Positions 1 through 8,186 of a stretch of 64,000 nucleotides of DNA are shown here, piece after piece; the stretch's first letter is position 1; every line of letters begins with the position of its first letter. This stretch comes from Dyella sp. A6 (GTDB taxonomy: Bacteria; Pseudomonadota; Gammaproteobacteria; Xanthomonadales; Rhodanobacteraceae): NCBI RefSeq assembly GCF_036320485.1, contig NZ_CP132911.1:3410001-3474000 (forward strand), given 5' to 3'. The notes under the pieces were generated by a model that saw only the letters and a program-made list of their open reading frames with translations, had not been told where the DNA came from and did no database searches. The translations under genes were made by a program, and so were the position numbers.

Positions 1-2021
1 TCGGTCCACAGATAGGCGTAATAGCCGGCGGCATAGCCGTTGCCCCAGATGTGCTGGAAATAGCTGGAGCGATAGCGCGGCGGCACGTAGCTGAGATAGA
101 CACCGTCCTTCTTCAGCGATGCTTCCTCGAACTTGTCCGCATCCTGCTTCGGCGCGCTGGCCGGCAGCATGTGCCAGTTCATGTCGAGCAGGGCCGCGGA
201 GACCAGCTCGGTCATGTCGTAGCCCTTGTTGAACATGCCGGCCTTGCGCATCTTCTCGACCAGCGCCTTGGGCATCGGCTTGCCGGTCTTGTAGTTCACC
301 GCGTAATGCGCGAACACCTTGGGGTTGGTCGCCCAGTGTTCGTTGAACTGCGAGGGGAACTCGACGAAGTCGCGGGCGGTGTTGGTGCCGGAAAGGGTCT
401 GGTATTCCTCGTCGGCAAACATGCCGTTCAGCGCGTGCCCGAACTCGTGGAACATGGTGATCACGTCATCCATCGACAGCAGCGCGGGCTGACCCGGCGC
501 GGGCTTGGTGAAGTTGGCGACGTTGTAGATCACCGGCTTGGTGCCGAGCAGCTTGGACTGGTAGACGAAGTTGTCCATCCAGGCACCGCCGCCCTTGTTG
601 TCGCGCTTAAAGTAATCGCAGTAGAACAGCGCCAGAGGCTTGCCGTCCTTGTCGTAGACCTCGAACACGCGCACGTCTGGCTGGTACACCGGAATGTCCT
701 TGCGTTCCTTGAAGGTCAGCCCGTACAGCTCGTGGGCCGCATAGAACACGCCGTTCTTGAGCACGTTGTCGAGTTCGAAGTACGGCTTGAGCTGGTTCTC
801 GTCCAGGTCGTACTTGGCCTTGCGCACCTGCTCGGCGTAGTGCTCCCAGTCCCACGGCTGCAGCTTGAAGGTGGGCTTGTGCAGCTTGGCCTGGTCCTTG
901 TCGATCTGCTTCTGAATCTCGGCAGCCTCGGCCTTGGCGCGTGCCACCGCAGCAGGCGTCAGCTTGGCCATGAACTTCATCACCGTGGCGGGGTTCTTGG
1001 CCATCTGGTCCTGCAGCTTCCAGGCGGCGTAGTTCGGGAAGCCCAGCAGCTTGGCCTCCTCGGCGCGCACCTTGGCCAGCTTCTCGATGGTGTCGCGGGT
1101 ATCGTCCGGACCGCCCTTCTCGGCGCGGTTCCAGGAGGCTTCGAACAGCGCCTTGCGGGTCGCGCGGTCATCGAGGTCGCGCAGCAGCGGCTGCTGGGTG
1201 GTGTTCTGCAGCGGCAGTACCCACTTGCCGGTCAGGCCACGTGCCTTGGCGGCCTGCGCTGCGGCATCGATCTCGGCGTTCGAAAGGCCGGCCAGCTGGG
1301 CCTTGTCGTCGATCACCAGCGCGCCGTCCTTGGTGGCGGCCAGCAACTTGTTGGTGAACTGGGTGCTGAGCGTGGAGTCTTCCTGGTTCAGCTTCTTGAG
1401 CTTGGCCTTGTCCGCGTCGGACAACTTGGCACCGGCCATCACGAAGTTGCGGTGGACCACCACCAGCAGGCGCTGGGATTCGGGGTCGAGCTTCAGCGAA
1501 TCGCGCTCGTCGTAGACCTTCTGGATGCGCGCGAACAGCTTGTCGTTGAGGTAGATCGCGTCCTGGTGCGCGGCAAGCCTGGGCGCTTCCTCTTCCTGCA
1601 CCTTCTGCAGGGTCGGGTCGGTATTGGCGCCGGTGACGCCGTTGAACACCGCCATCACGCGGTTCAGCAGCACACCGGTCTTCTGCAGCGCCACATAGGT
1701 GTTCTCGAAGGTCGGCGGTGCCGGATTGTTGGCGATCTTGTCGACTTCGGCGAGCTGGCGCTTCATGCCCTCATCGATCGCCGGCTGGTAATCGCTGTCC
1801 TTGATCTTGTCGAACGGCGGCGCCTGGAACGGCAGCGTGCTGGCGGTGAAGAACGGGTTGCTGGCCGTGGCGTCGGCCACCGGTGCGGCAACGCTGGCCG
1901 CCTTGGCCGGCGCGGTGGAAGTCGGGGCGGGTGCCTTCTTCGCGGCGTCGCTGGAGTGCGGCTGCGAACAGGCGGCAAGGGCAATGGACGTGGCGATCAC
2001 GAGCAGGCGCATGCGTGGCAT
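1..2021 (-). CDS. M3-family metallopeptidase, Dcp-like lipoprotein (3' end outside window)
   Basis: Zinc oligopeptidase of the thimet/peptidyl-dipeptidase (Dcp) family; it trims short peptides, probably from the periplasmic face of a membrane. About 673 codons are visible and the C-terminus lies beyond base 1. The ATG at 2021 follows an AAGGA Shine-Dalgarno sequence. The N-terminus is a lipoprotein signal with lipobox LAAC (Cys18), followed by a short Ala/Lys-rich linker. The zinc-binding and catalytic motif HEFGH lies at about residues 525-529 inside MFHEFGHALNGMF. The visible C-terminal part (SYVPPRYRSSYFQHIWGNGY) is typical of M3 enzymes. A lipid anchor is common in the xanthomonad branch, whereas E. 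coli Dcp is cytoplasmic. The family is certain; substrate preference is inferred. Confidence 0.93.
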   Translation of the reverse strand, partial: MPRMRLLVIATSIALAACSQPHSSDAAKKAPAPTSTAPAKAASVAAPVADATASNPFFTASTLPFQAPPFDKIKDSDYQPAIDEGMKRQLAEVDKIANNPAPPTFENTYVALQKTGVLLNRVMAVFNGVTGANTDPTLQKVQEEEAPRLAAHQDAIYLNDKLFARIQKVYDERDSLKLDPESQRLLVVVHRNFVMAGAKLSDADKAKLKKLNQEDSTLSTQFTNKLLAATKDGALVIDDKAQLAGLSNAEIDAAAQAAKARGLTGKWVLPLQNTTQQPLLRDLDDRATRKALFEASWNRAEKGGPDDTRDTIEKLAKVRAEEAKLLGFPNYAAWKLQDQMAKNPATVMKFMAKLTPAAVARAKAEAAEIQKQIDKDQAKLHKPTFKLQPWDWEHYAEQVRKAKYDLDENQLKPYFELDNVLKNGVFYAAHELYGLTFKERKDIPVYQPDVRVFEVYDKDGKPLALFYCDYFKRDNKGGGAWMDNFVYQSKLLGTKPVIYNVANFTKPAPGQPALLSMDDVITMFHEFGHALNGMFADEEYQTLSGTNTARDFVEFPSQFNEHWATNPKVFAHYAVNYKTGKPMPKALVEKMRKAGMFNKGYDMTELVSAALLDMNWHMLPASAPKQDADKFEEASLKKDGVYLSYVPPRYRSSYFQHIWGNGYAAGYYAYLWT

Positions 2022-2160
2022 GAAGGGTTCCTTTCATGAAGGCGCCCGCATGGCGGACGCGGTGAGTCGTAAACCTTCGACTGTACCCACCGCGTGCCGA
2101 TCTTCCAAGGGCGAGCGCGGCAACGCCGCACTCGGCCAGTGTTTACGCGCCGCGACGCAT

Positions 2161-2511
2161 TCAGGCCGCGCGCACGTCGTGCAGCTGCCAGTCGGCGCCG
2201 ATAAGCCAGTTCAGGCGCTGGCGCAGCAGGCTCATCGGCAAGCTGGTGACCACATCCACGTCCACATGCAGGTCGGCCACCTGCGCGCGCACCTCGGCCT
2301 GCGCATCTGTCGCACCCAGTGCGGGGTCGATCTCGGCCGGATCGGGCTGCAGCGCACGCCAACGCTCGAACAGGATCGGGCTGCGCAGGGACTCCTGCAA
2401 CGCGGCGGCGAAATCACCGGGACCGGCGCCGTCGTAGCTCAGCGAGGGCTCGCTGCCGCGGGCATGCGCCAAGTTGGCGACAGACAGGTAATAGTGGTTC
2501 CGGCTGATCAT
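2161..2511 (-). CDS. conserved protein of unknown function, 116 aa
   Basis: Small soluble protein that I do not recognise by domain. The start at 2511 has a strong GGAGGA ribosome-binding site 4 nt upstream, and the frame is open to a TGA at 2161. It begins MISRNHYYLSVANLAHARG and has no signal peptide, membrane segment or cysteine pair. The middle is acidic (several D and E between residues 50 and 80) and the end is amphipathic (LLRQRLNWLIGADWQLH). It lies 61 nt downstream of bioD on the same strand, so the two are probably co-transcribed, but nothing ties it to biotin synthesis. It is a gene by ribosome-binding site, codon pattern and position; the function is unknown. Confidence 0.7.
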   Translation of the reverse strand: MISRNHYYLSVANLAHARGSEPSLSYDGAGPGDFAAALQESLRSPILFERWRALQPDPAEIDPALGATDAQAEVRAQVADLHVDVDVVTSLPMSLLRQRLNWLIGADWQLHDVRAA

Positions 2512-2572
2512 GCGTCCTCCTTGTGAATGTATCCATGAGCATGCGGCGGGCCAGGCATGCCAGGCGTGAATA

Positions 2573-3247
2573 TCAGGCCTGCAGCACGGCCAGGTCCAGT
2601 CGCCCGGCGGCATCCGCCGGCGACACCCCGTGCGGAAGGATACCCATGCACGGTGCCGGCAACAGCTCGCGCAACGTGGCGATGTTCTCATCGACCGCAT
2701 CCATGGCCGGATCGATGCGGTTACCGATCCAGCCGACCAGGCGACAGCCGTCCGCGACAATCGCTTCGGCACTGAGCAGCGCATGACTCAGGCAGCCCAG
2801 CCGCAGACCCACGACCAGTACGACCGGCAAGGCCCATTCCCTGGCGATGTCCGAGGCGAACAGTCCGGGCGCCAGCGGCACGCGCCAGCCGCCCACACCT
2901 TCGACCACGACGGCGTCGTGCGCGTCGCAGAGCGCCTCGAACGCGGCATGCAGCGGCGGCAATGCAATGGTGACGCCCTCATGCGCCGCTGCCAGATGCG
3001 GCGACAGCGGCTCGCGCAGGGTCACCGGATTGATGCTCGCATAGGGCAGCCTGGAATCGCCGGCCGCCAACAACGCCAGCGCATCCTCGTTGCGCAGGCC
3101 TTCGGGCGTTTCCTCGCAGCCGCTGGCCACGGGCTTCATGCCGCAGGCACGGCGACCGTCCGCGCGCAAGGCGTGCAACAGGGTGCAGGAGGCGTGGGTC
3201 TTGCCGATGCCGGTATCGGTACCGGCGACAAACAGTCGTGTATTCAT
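2573..3247 (-). CDS. bioD: ATP-dependent dethiobiotin synthetase BioD
   Basis: Catalyses ATP- and CO2-dependent closure of the ureido ring of 7,8-diaminopelargonic acid to dethiobiotin, the next-to-last step of biotin synthesis, in the cytoplasm. The protein has 224 residues, usual for the family. The P-loop GTDTGIGKT is at residues 8-16, the conserved KPVASG segment (residues 38-43) follows, and VVEGVGGWRVPL is the glycine-rich substrate loop. The start at 3247 (MNTRLFVAGTDTG) was chosen because it matches the family N-terminus; an in-frame ATG at 3262 would add five residues and has no better ribosome-binding site. Other bio genes are not in this window, so bioD stands apart from the rest of the pathway here. 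Confidence 0.95.
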   Translation of the reverse strand: MNTRLFVAGTDTGIGKTHASCTLLHALRADGRRACGMKPVASGCEETPEGLRNEDALALLAAGDSRLPYASINPVTLREPLSPHLAAAHEGVTIALPPLHAAFEALCDAHDAVVVEGVGGWRVPLAPGLFASDIAREWALPVVLVVGLRLGCLSHALLSAEAIVADGCRLVGWIGNRIDPAMDAVDENIATLRELLPAPCMGILPHGVSPADAAGRLDLAVLQA

Positions 3248-3558
3248 TGCGGGTGATGGCATGTGTTGAAGGCGATGCCGGCACGGTCGGTCCCGTCGAG
3301 ACGCCTGCAGAGCCGGCAGTGAAATCGTGGATGCGGCGAGCGGAATGTACAGCAGTCGCTCCGGAATGTCGGACAGGCTCCGTTACCCATCACCTCGGGC
3401 ATCAATCACCAACGACACCGGGGTGCATGCACCGCATGACCCACGAACAGATCCGGGGAGCCGACCACGAAGCCCGGACCGTGCCGGGCCCTGCTCACCG
3501 CATCGCCCACCAACACGAAGCAGGCATAATACGGCCATTGTCCACACCGCCGAACCCC
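3248..3558. other. 311-bp intergenic region between bioD and msrC
   Basis: Divergent spacer. I find no convincing gene in it: the open frames have no ribosome-binding site and no recognisable protein. On the + strand a TATAAT-like hexamer (CATAAT, 3525-3530) sits 28 nt before the msrC start and may be its -10 box; I cannot assign a good -35 box. Nothing else is seen. Confidence 0.4.
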
Positions 3559-4050
3559 ATGTTCGAGATCGCATCGCATACCTACGCCAGCAAGCTCGAG
3601 CACTATGCCGACCTGGCGGACCAGGCCCGCGGCCTGCTCGCCGGCGAGCACGACCTGATCGCCAATGCCGCCAATTTCAGTGCGCTGGTATTCCACAGCC
3701 TGCCCGACCTGAACTGGGCCGGCTTCTACCTGTATGACGGCAGCGAGCTGGTGGTCGGCCCGTTCCAGGGCAAGCCGGCATGCATCCGCATCGCGCTTGG
3801 CCGCGGTGTCTGCGGCGCCGCGGCGCAGTCGCGCCAGACCCAGCTGGTGCGCGATGTCCATGCCTTCGACGGCCACATCGCATGCGATGCCGCTTCGCAG
3901 TCGGAGATCGTGGTGCCGCTGGTGAAGCCGGACGGCAGCCTGCTCGGCGTATGGGACGTGGACAGCCCACAGGTCGCACGCTTCGACGACGACGACCGCG
4001 CCGGTATGGAAGCGCTTTGTGCCGTGTTCATGGACGCGTTTCGCGACTGA
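3559..4050 (+). CDS. msrC: free methionine-(R)-sulfoxide reductase (GAF-domain fRMsr)
   Basis: Reduces free L-methionine-(R)-sulfoxide in the cytoplasm using a thioredoxin-type reductant. It is a single GAF domain of 163 residues, the usual length for the YebR/MsrC family. The hallmark NWAGFYLY is at residues 52-59. The three catalytic and resolving cysteines are present at C75 (KPACIRI), C85 (GRGVCG) and C109 (HIACD), which separates this from ordinary GAF sensors. SEIVVPL and GVWDVDSP complete the family pattern. The ATG at 3559 is the only start that fits the family; its ribosome-binding site is weak. It is a stand-alone gene running towards engB, which is on the opposite strand and ends 20 nt away. 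Confidence 0.93.
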   Translation: MFEIASHTYASKLEHYADLADQARGLLAGEHDLIANAANFSALVFHSLPDLNWAGFYLYDGSELVVGPFQGKPACIRIALGRGVCGAAAQSRQTQLVRDVHAFDGHIACDAASQSEIVVPLVKPDGSLLGVWDVDSPQVARFDDDDRAGMEALCAVFMDAFRD

Positions 4051-4070
4051 GCCGCCAGCGCCTATGGCTG

Positions 4071-4697
4071 TTATGCACTCGCCTGGTCGATACGACGACG
4101 ACCAAGCAGCGCCACCACGGCCTCCCGCGCATCGTCCAGCCCGGTGCCCGCCGTCGACGAGAACGCCTGCACCGTCACGCCCTCGCCAAGCCCGCGGCGA
4201 ATCGTCGCAAGCGATTGCGCGGCCTGGTTGCGCGACAACTTGTCGGCCTTGGTCAGCAGCAGATGACACGGCAGCGCGGTCGCTACGCAGAAGTCCAGCA
4301 TCATCTGGTCGAACGCCTTCAGCGGATGCCGGATGTCGGCGATCAGCACCACCCCACGCAGGCTCTGTCGTCGGTGCAGATAGGCATCGATTTCGTGCTT
4401 CCAGTGCTCGCGCAGATCTTCCGGCACCTTGGCGTAACCGTAACCGGGCAGGTCGATCAGCCGCGCGGCGCTGCCATCCACCTGCAGCGGCAAGGTGAAC
4501 GCCACCATCTGCTGGGTCCGTCCGGGCGTCTTTGACGTACGCGCCAGGCCCTTGTGGCCGGTCAGTGCGTTCAGCGCACTGGACTTGCCGGCGTTGGATC
4601 GCCCGGCGAAGGCCACCTCCGCCCCAAGGTCGGCGGGCAGTTGGTTGATACGATGGGCGGCGAGCGCGAATTGCGCGCCTTGAAGCGGGTTTGGCAT
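4071..4697 (-). CDS. engB: ribosome biogenesis GTP-binding protein EngB/YsxC
   Basis: Essential GTPase needed for late assembly of the large ribosomal subunit. The protein has 208 residues. G1 is GRSNAGKSS (about residues 32-40), the following TPGRTQ is the G2 region, DLPGYGYAKVP is G3, LTKADK is G4, and SS in the late strand is G5. The start at 4697 (MPNPLQGAQF) is preferred to an upstream ATG at 4733 because it matches family length and leaves the cytochrome c4 promoter free. It is divergent from cytochrome c4, a pairing also seen in Pseudomonas and Xanthomonas. Confidence 0.95.
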   Translation of the reverse strand: MPNPLQGAQFALAAHRINQLPADLGAEVAFAGRSNAGKSSALNALTGHKGLARTSKTPGRTQQMVAFTLPLQVDGSAARLIDLPGYGYAKVPEDLREHWKHEIDAYLHRRQSLRGVVLIADIRHPLKAFDQMMLDFCVATALPCHLLLTKADKLSRNQAAQSLATIRRGLGEGVTVQAFSSTAGTGLDDAREAVVALLGRRRIDQASA

Positions 4698-4700
4698 GGT

Positions 4701-4729
4701 TTGACCGGTCGCGGTGGCACAGAGATAAT
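4701..4729 (+). promoter_or_regulatory. sigma70-type promoter of the cytochrome c4 gene
   Basis: TTGACC (4701-4706), a 17-bp spacer, then GATAAT (4724-4729). Five of six bases match consensus in each box and spacing is optimal. It starts directly beside the engB start codon and points towards cytochrome c4, about 75 nt before that gene's ATG. Confidence 0.7.
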
Positions 4730-4809
4730 CCAAGAGCTCTGCCAGTCATGGCGCGCAAGGCACTTGGGCGCGCTGCACAGCCACTAGCAGTTTTCCTGGA
4801 GACAAGTGT

Positions 4810-5628
4810 ATGAGTTTTCGGCCTGCCGGTTCCCGATCCGTGCTTGTCAGCGCTGTCGCACTCCTCCTCGCCATGTCCACCGGCACGTTTGCCGCGACCG
4901 GAGCCAAACACCCGACCACCCAGCCCACCAGCGCCAGCACGGCCGCCAAGCCGGCTGCGGCCAGCAGTACGGCGACTGCCGCCGCGGCTCCTGCTGCCGC
5001 GGCCAGCACGACCAGCACGGCCGTCGCCGACCTCAAGCCCGGTGACCCCAAGGCTGGCCAGGGCAAGGCTGCCGCCTGCGGCGCCTGCCACGGCATGGAC
5101 GGCAATTCCACCGATCCGCAGTACCCCAAGCTGGCCGGGCAGAATGCACAGTACATCGTGCACCAACTGGAAAACTTCAAGAGCGGCAAGCGGCAGAACC
5201 CGATCATGCTCGGCATGGCCACACCGCTGTCCGCGCAGGACATGCGCGATATCGCCGCCTATTTCGCCAGCCAGCACGTGAGCCCCGGCGTCGCCGACAC
5301 GGCCCTGGTGGCCGAGGGCGAAAAGGTCTATCGCGAAGGCGACACCAAGCGCGGCGTACCCGCCTGCATGGCATGCCACAGCATGGACGGCAGCGGCAAT
5401 CCGGGGGCGATGTATCCACAGCTCGCCGGCCAGCACGCACAATACGTCGAAGCCCAGCTCAAGGCCTGGCACGACGGCACCACCTGGGGCAGCGACGCGC
5501 ACTCGCAGATCATGCCGATGATCGCGAAGAAGCTCGACGCCCAGGAAATCGCCGCCGTGGCCAGCTATGTCGAAGGCCTGCACGCCACCGGCTCCATCGC
5601 TGCACCGGCCTCGGCCGGCGCGCATTGA
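4810..5628 (+). CDS. di-haem cytochrome c4
   Basis: Periplasmic electron carrier between the bc1 complex and terminal oxidases. The protein has 272 residues with a Sec signal (about 1-29, cleavage near TFAA). A low-complexity Ala/Ser/Thr linker of about 40 residues (35-72) follows, which typical c4 proteins lack. Two cytochrome c domains come next, with haem sites CGACH (90-94) and CMACH (186-190). Met ligands are expected near PIMLGMATPL and QIMPMIAKKL. The repeated YPKLAGQ/YPQLAGQ pattern marks the two c4 halves. GGAGAC lies 8 nt before the ATG. The alanine-rich stretch may act as a flexible tether or an uncleaved membrane anchor; that is inference. It heads a run with the two DsbA-like genes. 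Confidence 0.93.
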   Translation: MSFRPAGSRSVLVSAVALLLAMSTGTFAATGAKHPTTQPTSASTAAKPAAASSTATAAAAPAAAASTTSTAVADLKPGDPKAGQGKAAACGACHGMDGNSTDPQYPKLAGQNAQYIVHQLENFKSGKRQNPIMLGMATPLSAQDMRDIAAYFASQHVSPGVADTALVAEGEKVYREGDTKRGVPACMACHSMDGSGNPGAMYPQLAGQHAQYVEAQLKAWHDGTTWGSDAHSQIMPMIAKKLDAQEIAAVASYVEGLHATGSIAAPASAGAH

Positions 5629-5694
5629 TCGATATCGGGACCGCGATGCCTGCACGGCCCGCGGCCCATTCACGTTGAATCCAGAGGTAAGTTC

Positions 5695-6573
5695 ATGCTG
5701 AAGCGTTTGCCGTTCCTGTGCACTGCCCTGCTGGCGCTCGCCGCCTGCAGCAGCCACAACAGCGACCAGACCGCCGCACCGGCGCCCGCACCGGCCGCGA
5801 CCACCACCGCAGCCACTGCCGCCAGCACGGCCGCACCGGCCGCCGCTGCAAGCGCCAGCACACCGGCGGCCAGCAGCAGTGCCGCACCGGCAGCCAGCGC
5901 CTCCACCGCCAGCGCGCCCGCCAAGCCGCCGGCACCGGCCGAGCCGTTCGTCGACAACGGCAAATGGGTGGAAGGCAAGAACTACTTCCTGATCCAACCG
6001 GCACAGCCGACCGACCAGCCCGGCAAGGTGGTCGTCACCGAGGTCTTCTCCTACGCCTGCCCGGCCTGCAATGCCTTCCACCCATGGTGGGACCGCCTGG
6101 TCGCCAGCATGCCGTCCAACGTGGTGGAAGAATATGTACCCGCCTCGTTCCGTCCCGATGAGAACTGGCCGCTGTTCCAGCGCGCCTATTTCGCTGCGAA
6201 GGCGCTTGGCGTGGCCGGCAAGACCTATGACGCGATGTTCGACGCAGTGTGGAAGACCGGCGAACTGGCCTCCGACGATCTCACCACCGGCCGGCCGAAG
6301 CCGCAGTCCGAATGGCCCACCCTCAAGGACGTCGCCAAGTTCTACGCCAAGTACGGCGTCAAGCCGGATCAGTTCATCGGCGTGGCCAACTCCTTCAGCG
6401 TGAACCTGCAGATGAAGCGTGCCGACGACCAGATCAAGGCCTTCGGTGCCGACGAGACCCCGACCATCGTGGTGAATGGCAAGTATCGCCTTACGCCGAT
6501 CAGCGCCGGCAGCTACAGCAAGACCATCGAGCTGGTGAAGTGGCTGGTGGCCAAGGAAACTGCAGGCAAGTAA
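5695..6573 (+). CDS. DsbA-like thiol:disulfide interchange lipoprotein (CPAC active site)
   Basis: Thioredoxin-fold oxidoreductase of the DsbA family, predicted to be lipid-anchored on the periplasmic side. The lipobox LAAC puts the acylated Cys at residue 18. A 60-residue Ala/Pro/Ser linker follows (about 22-82), then the DsbA domain. The active site is FSYACPACNAFHP with CPAC at 122-125, differing from the classical CPHC; the cis-proline is in DETPTIVV (T255-P256). AGGTAA lies just upstream of the ATG. It is in tandem with a second DsbA, 99 nt away, and downstream of cytochrome c4. The different active-site dipeptide suggests a different redox potential from the neighbour (inference). Confidence 0.9.
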   Translation: MLKRLPFLCTALLALAACSSHNSDQTAAPAPAPAATTTAATAASTAAPAAAASASTPAASSSAAPAASASTASAPAKPPAPAEPFVDNGKWVEGKNYFLIQPAQPTDQPGKVVVTEVFSYACPACNAFHPWWDRLVASMPSNVVEEYVPASFRPDENWPLFQRAYFAAKALGVAGKTYDAMFDAVWKTGELASDDLTTGRPKPQSEWPTLKDVAKFYAKYGVKPDQFIGVANSFSVNLQMKRADDQIKAFGADETPTIVVNGKYRLTPISAGSYSKTIELVKWLVAKETAGK

Positions 6574-6579
6574 GTCTCA

Positions 6580-6609
6580 CGCTGCGCCCGACCTGCTCCG
6601 GGCGCAGCG
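6580..6609 (+). terminator. hairpin between the two dsbA-like genes
   Basis: Perfect 11-bp inverted repeat, CGCTGCGCCCG (6580-6590) with its complement at 6599-6609 and an 8-nt loop. It begins four bases after the stop codon of the first DsbA gene. There is no clean U-run, so it may be a partial terminator or an RNA-stabilising end rather than a strong stop. Confidence 0.5.
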
Positions 6610-6672
6610 TCCTATCCCCCGTCCCTTTCACGACCAGCGGCGTGCGCCCGCCGCCACCGCGGAGATTTCCCC

Positions 6673-7338
6673 ATGTCCATACGATTCGCTTCCCTGCGCA
6701 CGCTCATCCTGCTCGGCGGCTTGCTGCTGGCCAGCGCCTGCAGCGCCGCCACCCCGGGTACCGCTGCCGCGCCGTTCACCAACGGCAACCAGTATGTGAC
6801 CCTGCCACAGCCGTACCAGCGCTACAGCAAGGCGGGCAAGGTCGAAGTGGTGGAGGTGTTCTCGTATGCCTGCATCCACTGCGCCGAGTTCGCGCCCTAC
6901 GCCGAAAAGCTGCGCAAGTCGCTGCCGCCGGGCGTGGTGTTCAAGCTGGTGCCGGCGCCGTTCAACCAGTACTGGCTGCCGTTCGCACGCGCCTACTACG
7001 CGGCCGACAAACTGGGCGTGGTGTCGCGCACCCACCTGAAGCTGTTCCGCGAAAAATTCTTCCAGCACTACCCGCTGAACTCGCTGGACGACCTGGCCGA
7101 CTTCTATGCGCGCGAGGGCGTGAAGCGTGATGAATTCCTGCGCATTGCCAACTCGCCGGAAGCCACCGCGGCGATGAAGGCCGATCTGGCGCTGATCCAG
7201 AAGTGGGGCGTGGACGGTACGCCGACCATCGTGGTGGATGGCAAGTACCGCAGCGCCAACGTCGCCAACTACGCCCAACTGGTGACGCTGACCCATTGGC
7301 TGGTCAAGCGCGAACTGGCCGCAAAGGGTGGCAAGTAA
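6673..7338 (+). CDS. dsbA: thiol:disulfide interchange protein DsbA (CIHC active site)
   Basis: Introduces disulfide bonds into exported proteins; expected to be re-oxidised by DsbB. The protein has 221 residues. The hydrophobic signal (about 8-24) ends in LLLASACSAA; ASAC resembles a weak lipobox, so either lipoprotein or signal-peptidase I processing is possible. The active site is FSYACIHCAEFAPY with C67 and C70; the cis-proline follows in DGTPTIVVDG (T183-P184). The helical insertion carries the LVPAPFNQYW signature of Pseudomonas/Xanthomonas DsbA. The length fits better than the upstream paralogue's, so this is probably the main DsbA. An EEP-family gene follows after 54 nt on the same strand. 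Confidence 0.92.
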   Translation: MSIRFASLRTLILLGGLLLASACSAATPGTAAAPFTNGNQYVTLPQPYQRYSKAGKVEVVEVFSYACIHCAEFAPYAEKLRKSLPPGVVFKLVPAPFNQYWLPFARAYYAADKLGVVSRTHLKLFREKFFQHYPLNSLDDLADFYAREGVKRDEFLRIANSPEATAAMKADLALIQKWGVDGTPTIVVDGKYRSANVANYAQLVTLTHWLVKRELAAKGGK

Positions 7339-7392
7339 GCCGCCCTCGACCTGTTCACACCCGGCACGGCCCGCGCGGTGTAACGTGAACCG

Positions 7393-8184
7393 ATGAACCG
7401 CCCCGCTTCTGCGCCCGCTGCCGTCCGCCGCCTGCGCCTGCTGAGTTGCAACATCCTCGCAGGCGGCAGCGTGCAGCGTTACCACGAATACGTCACGCGC
7501 AGCCTTACCGCCGTGCTGCCGGGTCGCAGCAAGCTGGACAATCTCGACCGCCTTGCCGGCCTGCTGCCGCAGTTCGACGTGATCGGTCTGCAGGAGGCCG
7601 ATGCCGGCAGTCTGCGCTCGGGCTTTCTCAACCAGACGCGCTACCTCGCCGAAGCCGCCGGCATGCCGTACTGGAGCCACCAGCCGAACCGTGCGATGGC
7701 CCGGGTAGCGCATTCGGCCAACGGCCTGATCAGCCGGCTGCAGCCGGTCGAAGTGATCGACTATCCGTTGCCTAGCCGCATCCCCGGCCGCGGCGCCCTG
7801 CTGGCGCGCTTCGGCAACGACGACGACGCACTGGCCGTGATGATCGCCCACCTCTCGCTGAGCGCGCAGGCACGGGCGAAACAGCTCGGCTTCATCGCCG
7901 AGGTGCTGCAGGATCATCCCCGCGCGGTGCTGATGGGCGACCTCAACACCGATGCGCAAAGCACCGAGATGCAGCAGCTGTTCGCGCGCTGCAACCTGCA
8001 GCCACCCGCGCAACCCACGCCAACCTTTCCGAGCTGGCGGCCGCGCAAGGCGCTCGACCATATCCTTACCTCGCCATCGATCGGCGTGGACAAGGTATGG
8101 ACCTTGCCGCGCGCCTTCTCCGACCACCTGCCGCTGGCGGCCGAGATTCTCCTGCCACTGGCTGCTCCGGCCGCACGCCGGTGA
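7393..8184 (+). CDS. endonuclease/exonuclease/phosphatase-family hydrolase
   Basis: Metal-dependent phosphohydrolase of the EEP (DNase I/sphingomyelinase/inositol phosphatase) superfamily; the substrate is unknown. The protein has 263 residues with no signal peptide. Family motifs in order: LLSCNILAG (Asn metal ligand, about residue 20), GLQEAD (Glu ligand, about 74), HLSLSAQAR (catalytic His), GDLNTD (catalytic Asp/Asn) and FSDHLPL (terminal Asp-His pair). The same gene follows dsbA in many pseudomonads and xanthomonads. The + strand continues 2 nt later with a small membrane protein. The family is clear; the biological role is not. Confidence 0.88.
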   Translation: MNRPASAPAAVRRLRLLSCNILAGGSVQRYHEYVTRSLTAVLPGRSKLDNLDRLAGLLPQFDVIGLQEADAGSLRSGFLNQTRYLAEAAGMPYWSHQPNRAMARVAHSANGLISRLQPVEVIDYPLPSRIPGRGALLARFGNDDDALAVMIAHLSLSAQARAKQLGFIAEVLQDHPRAVLMGDLNTDAQSTEMQQLFARCNLQPPAQPTPTFPSWRPRKALDHILTSPSIGVDKVWTLPRAFSDHLPLAAEILLPLAAPAARR

Positions 8185-8186
8185 CC

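Noticed and set aside
51..2039. 662-codon plus-strand frame opposite the M3 peptidase
   Set aside because: Shadow of a real, well-conserved gene; the peptidase has a HEFGH motif and a lipoprotein signal, the shadow has neither.
3406..6081. 891-codon minus-strand frame across msrC, engB and cytochrome c4
   Set aside because: It runs through three unrelated real genes and changes character at each, so it is a chance frame.
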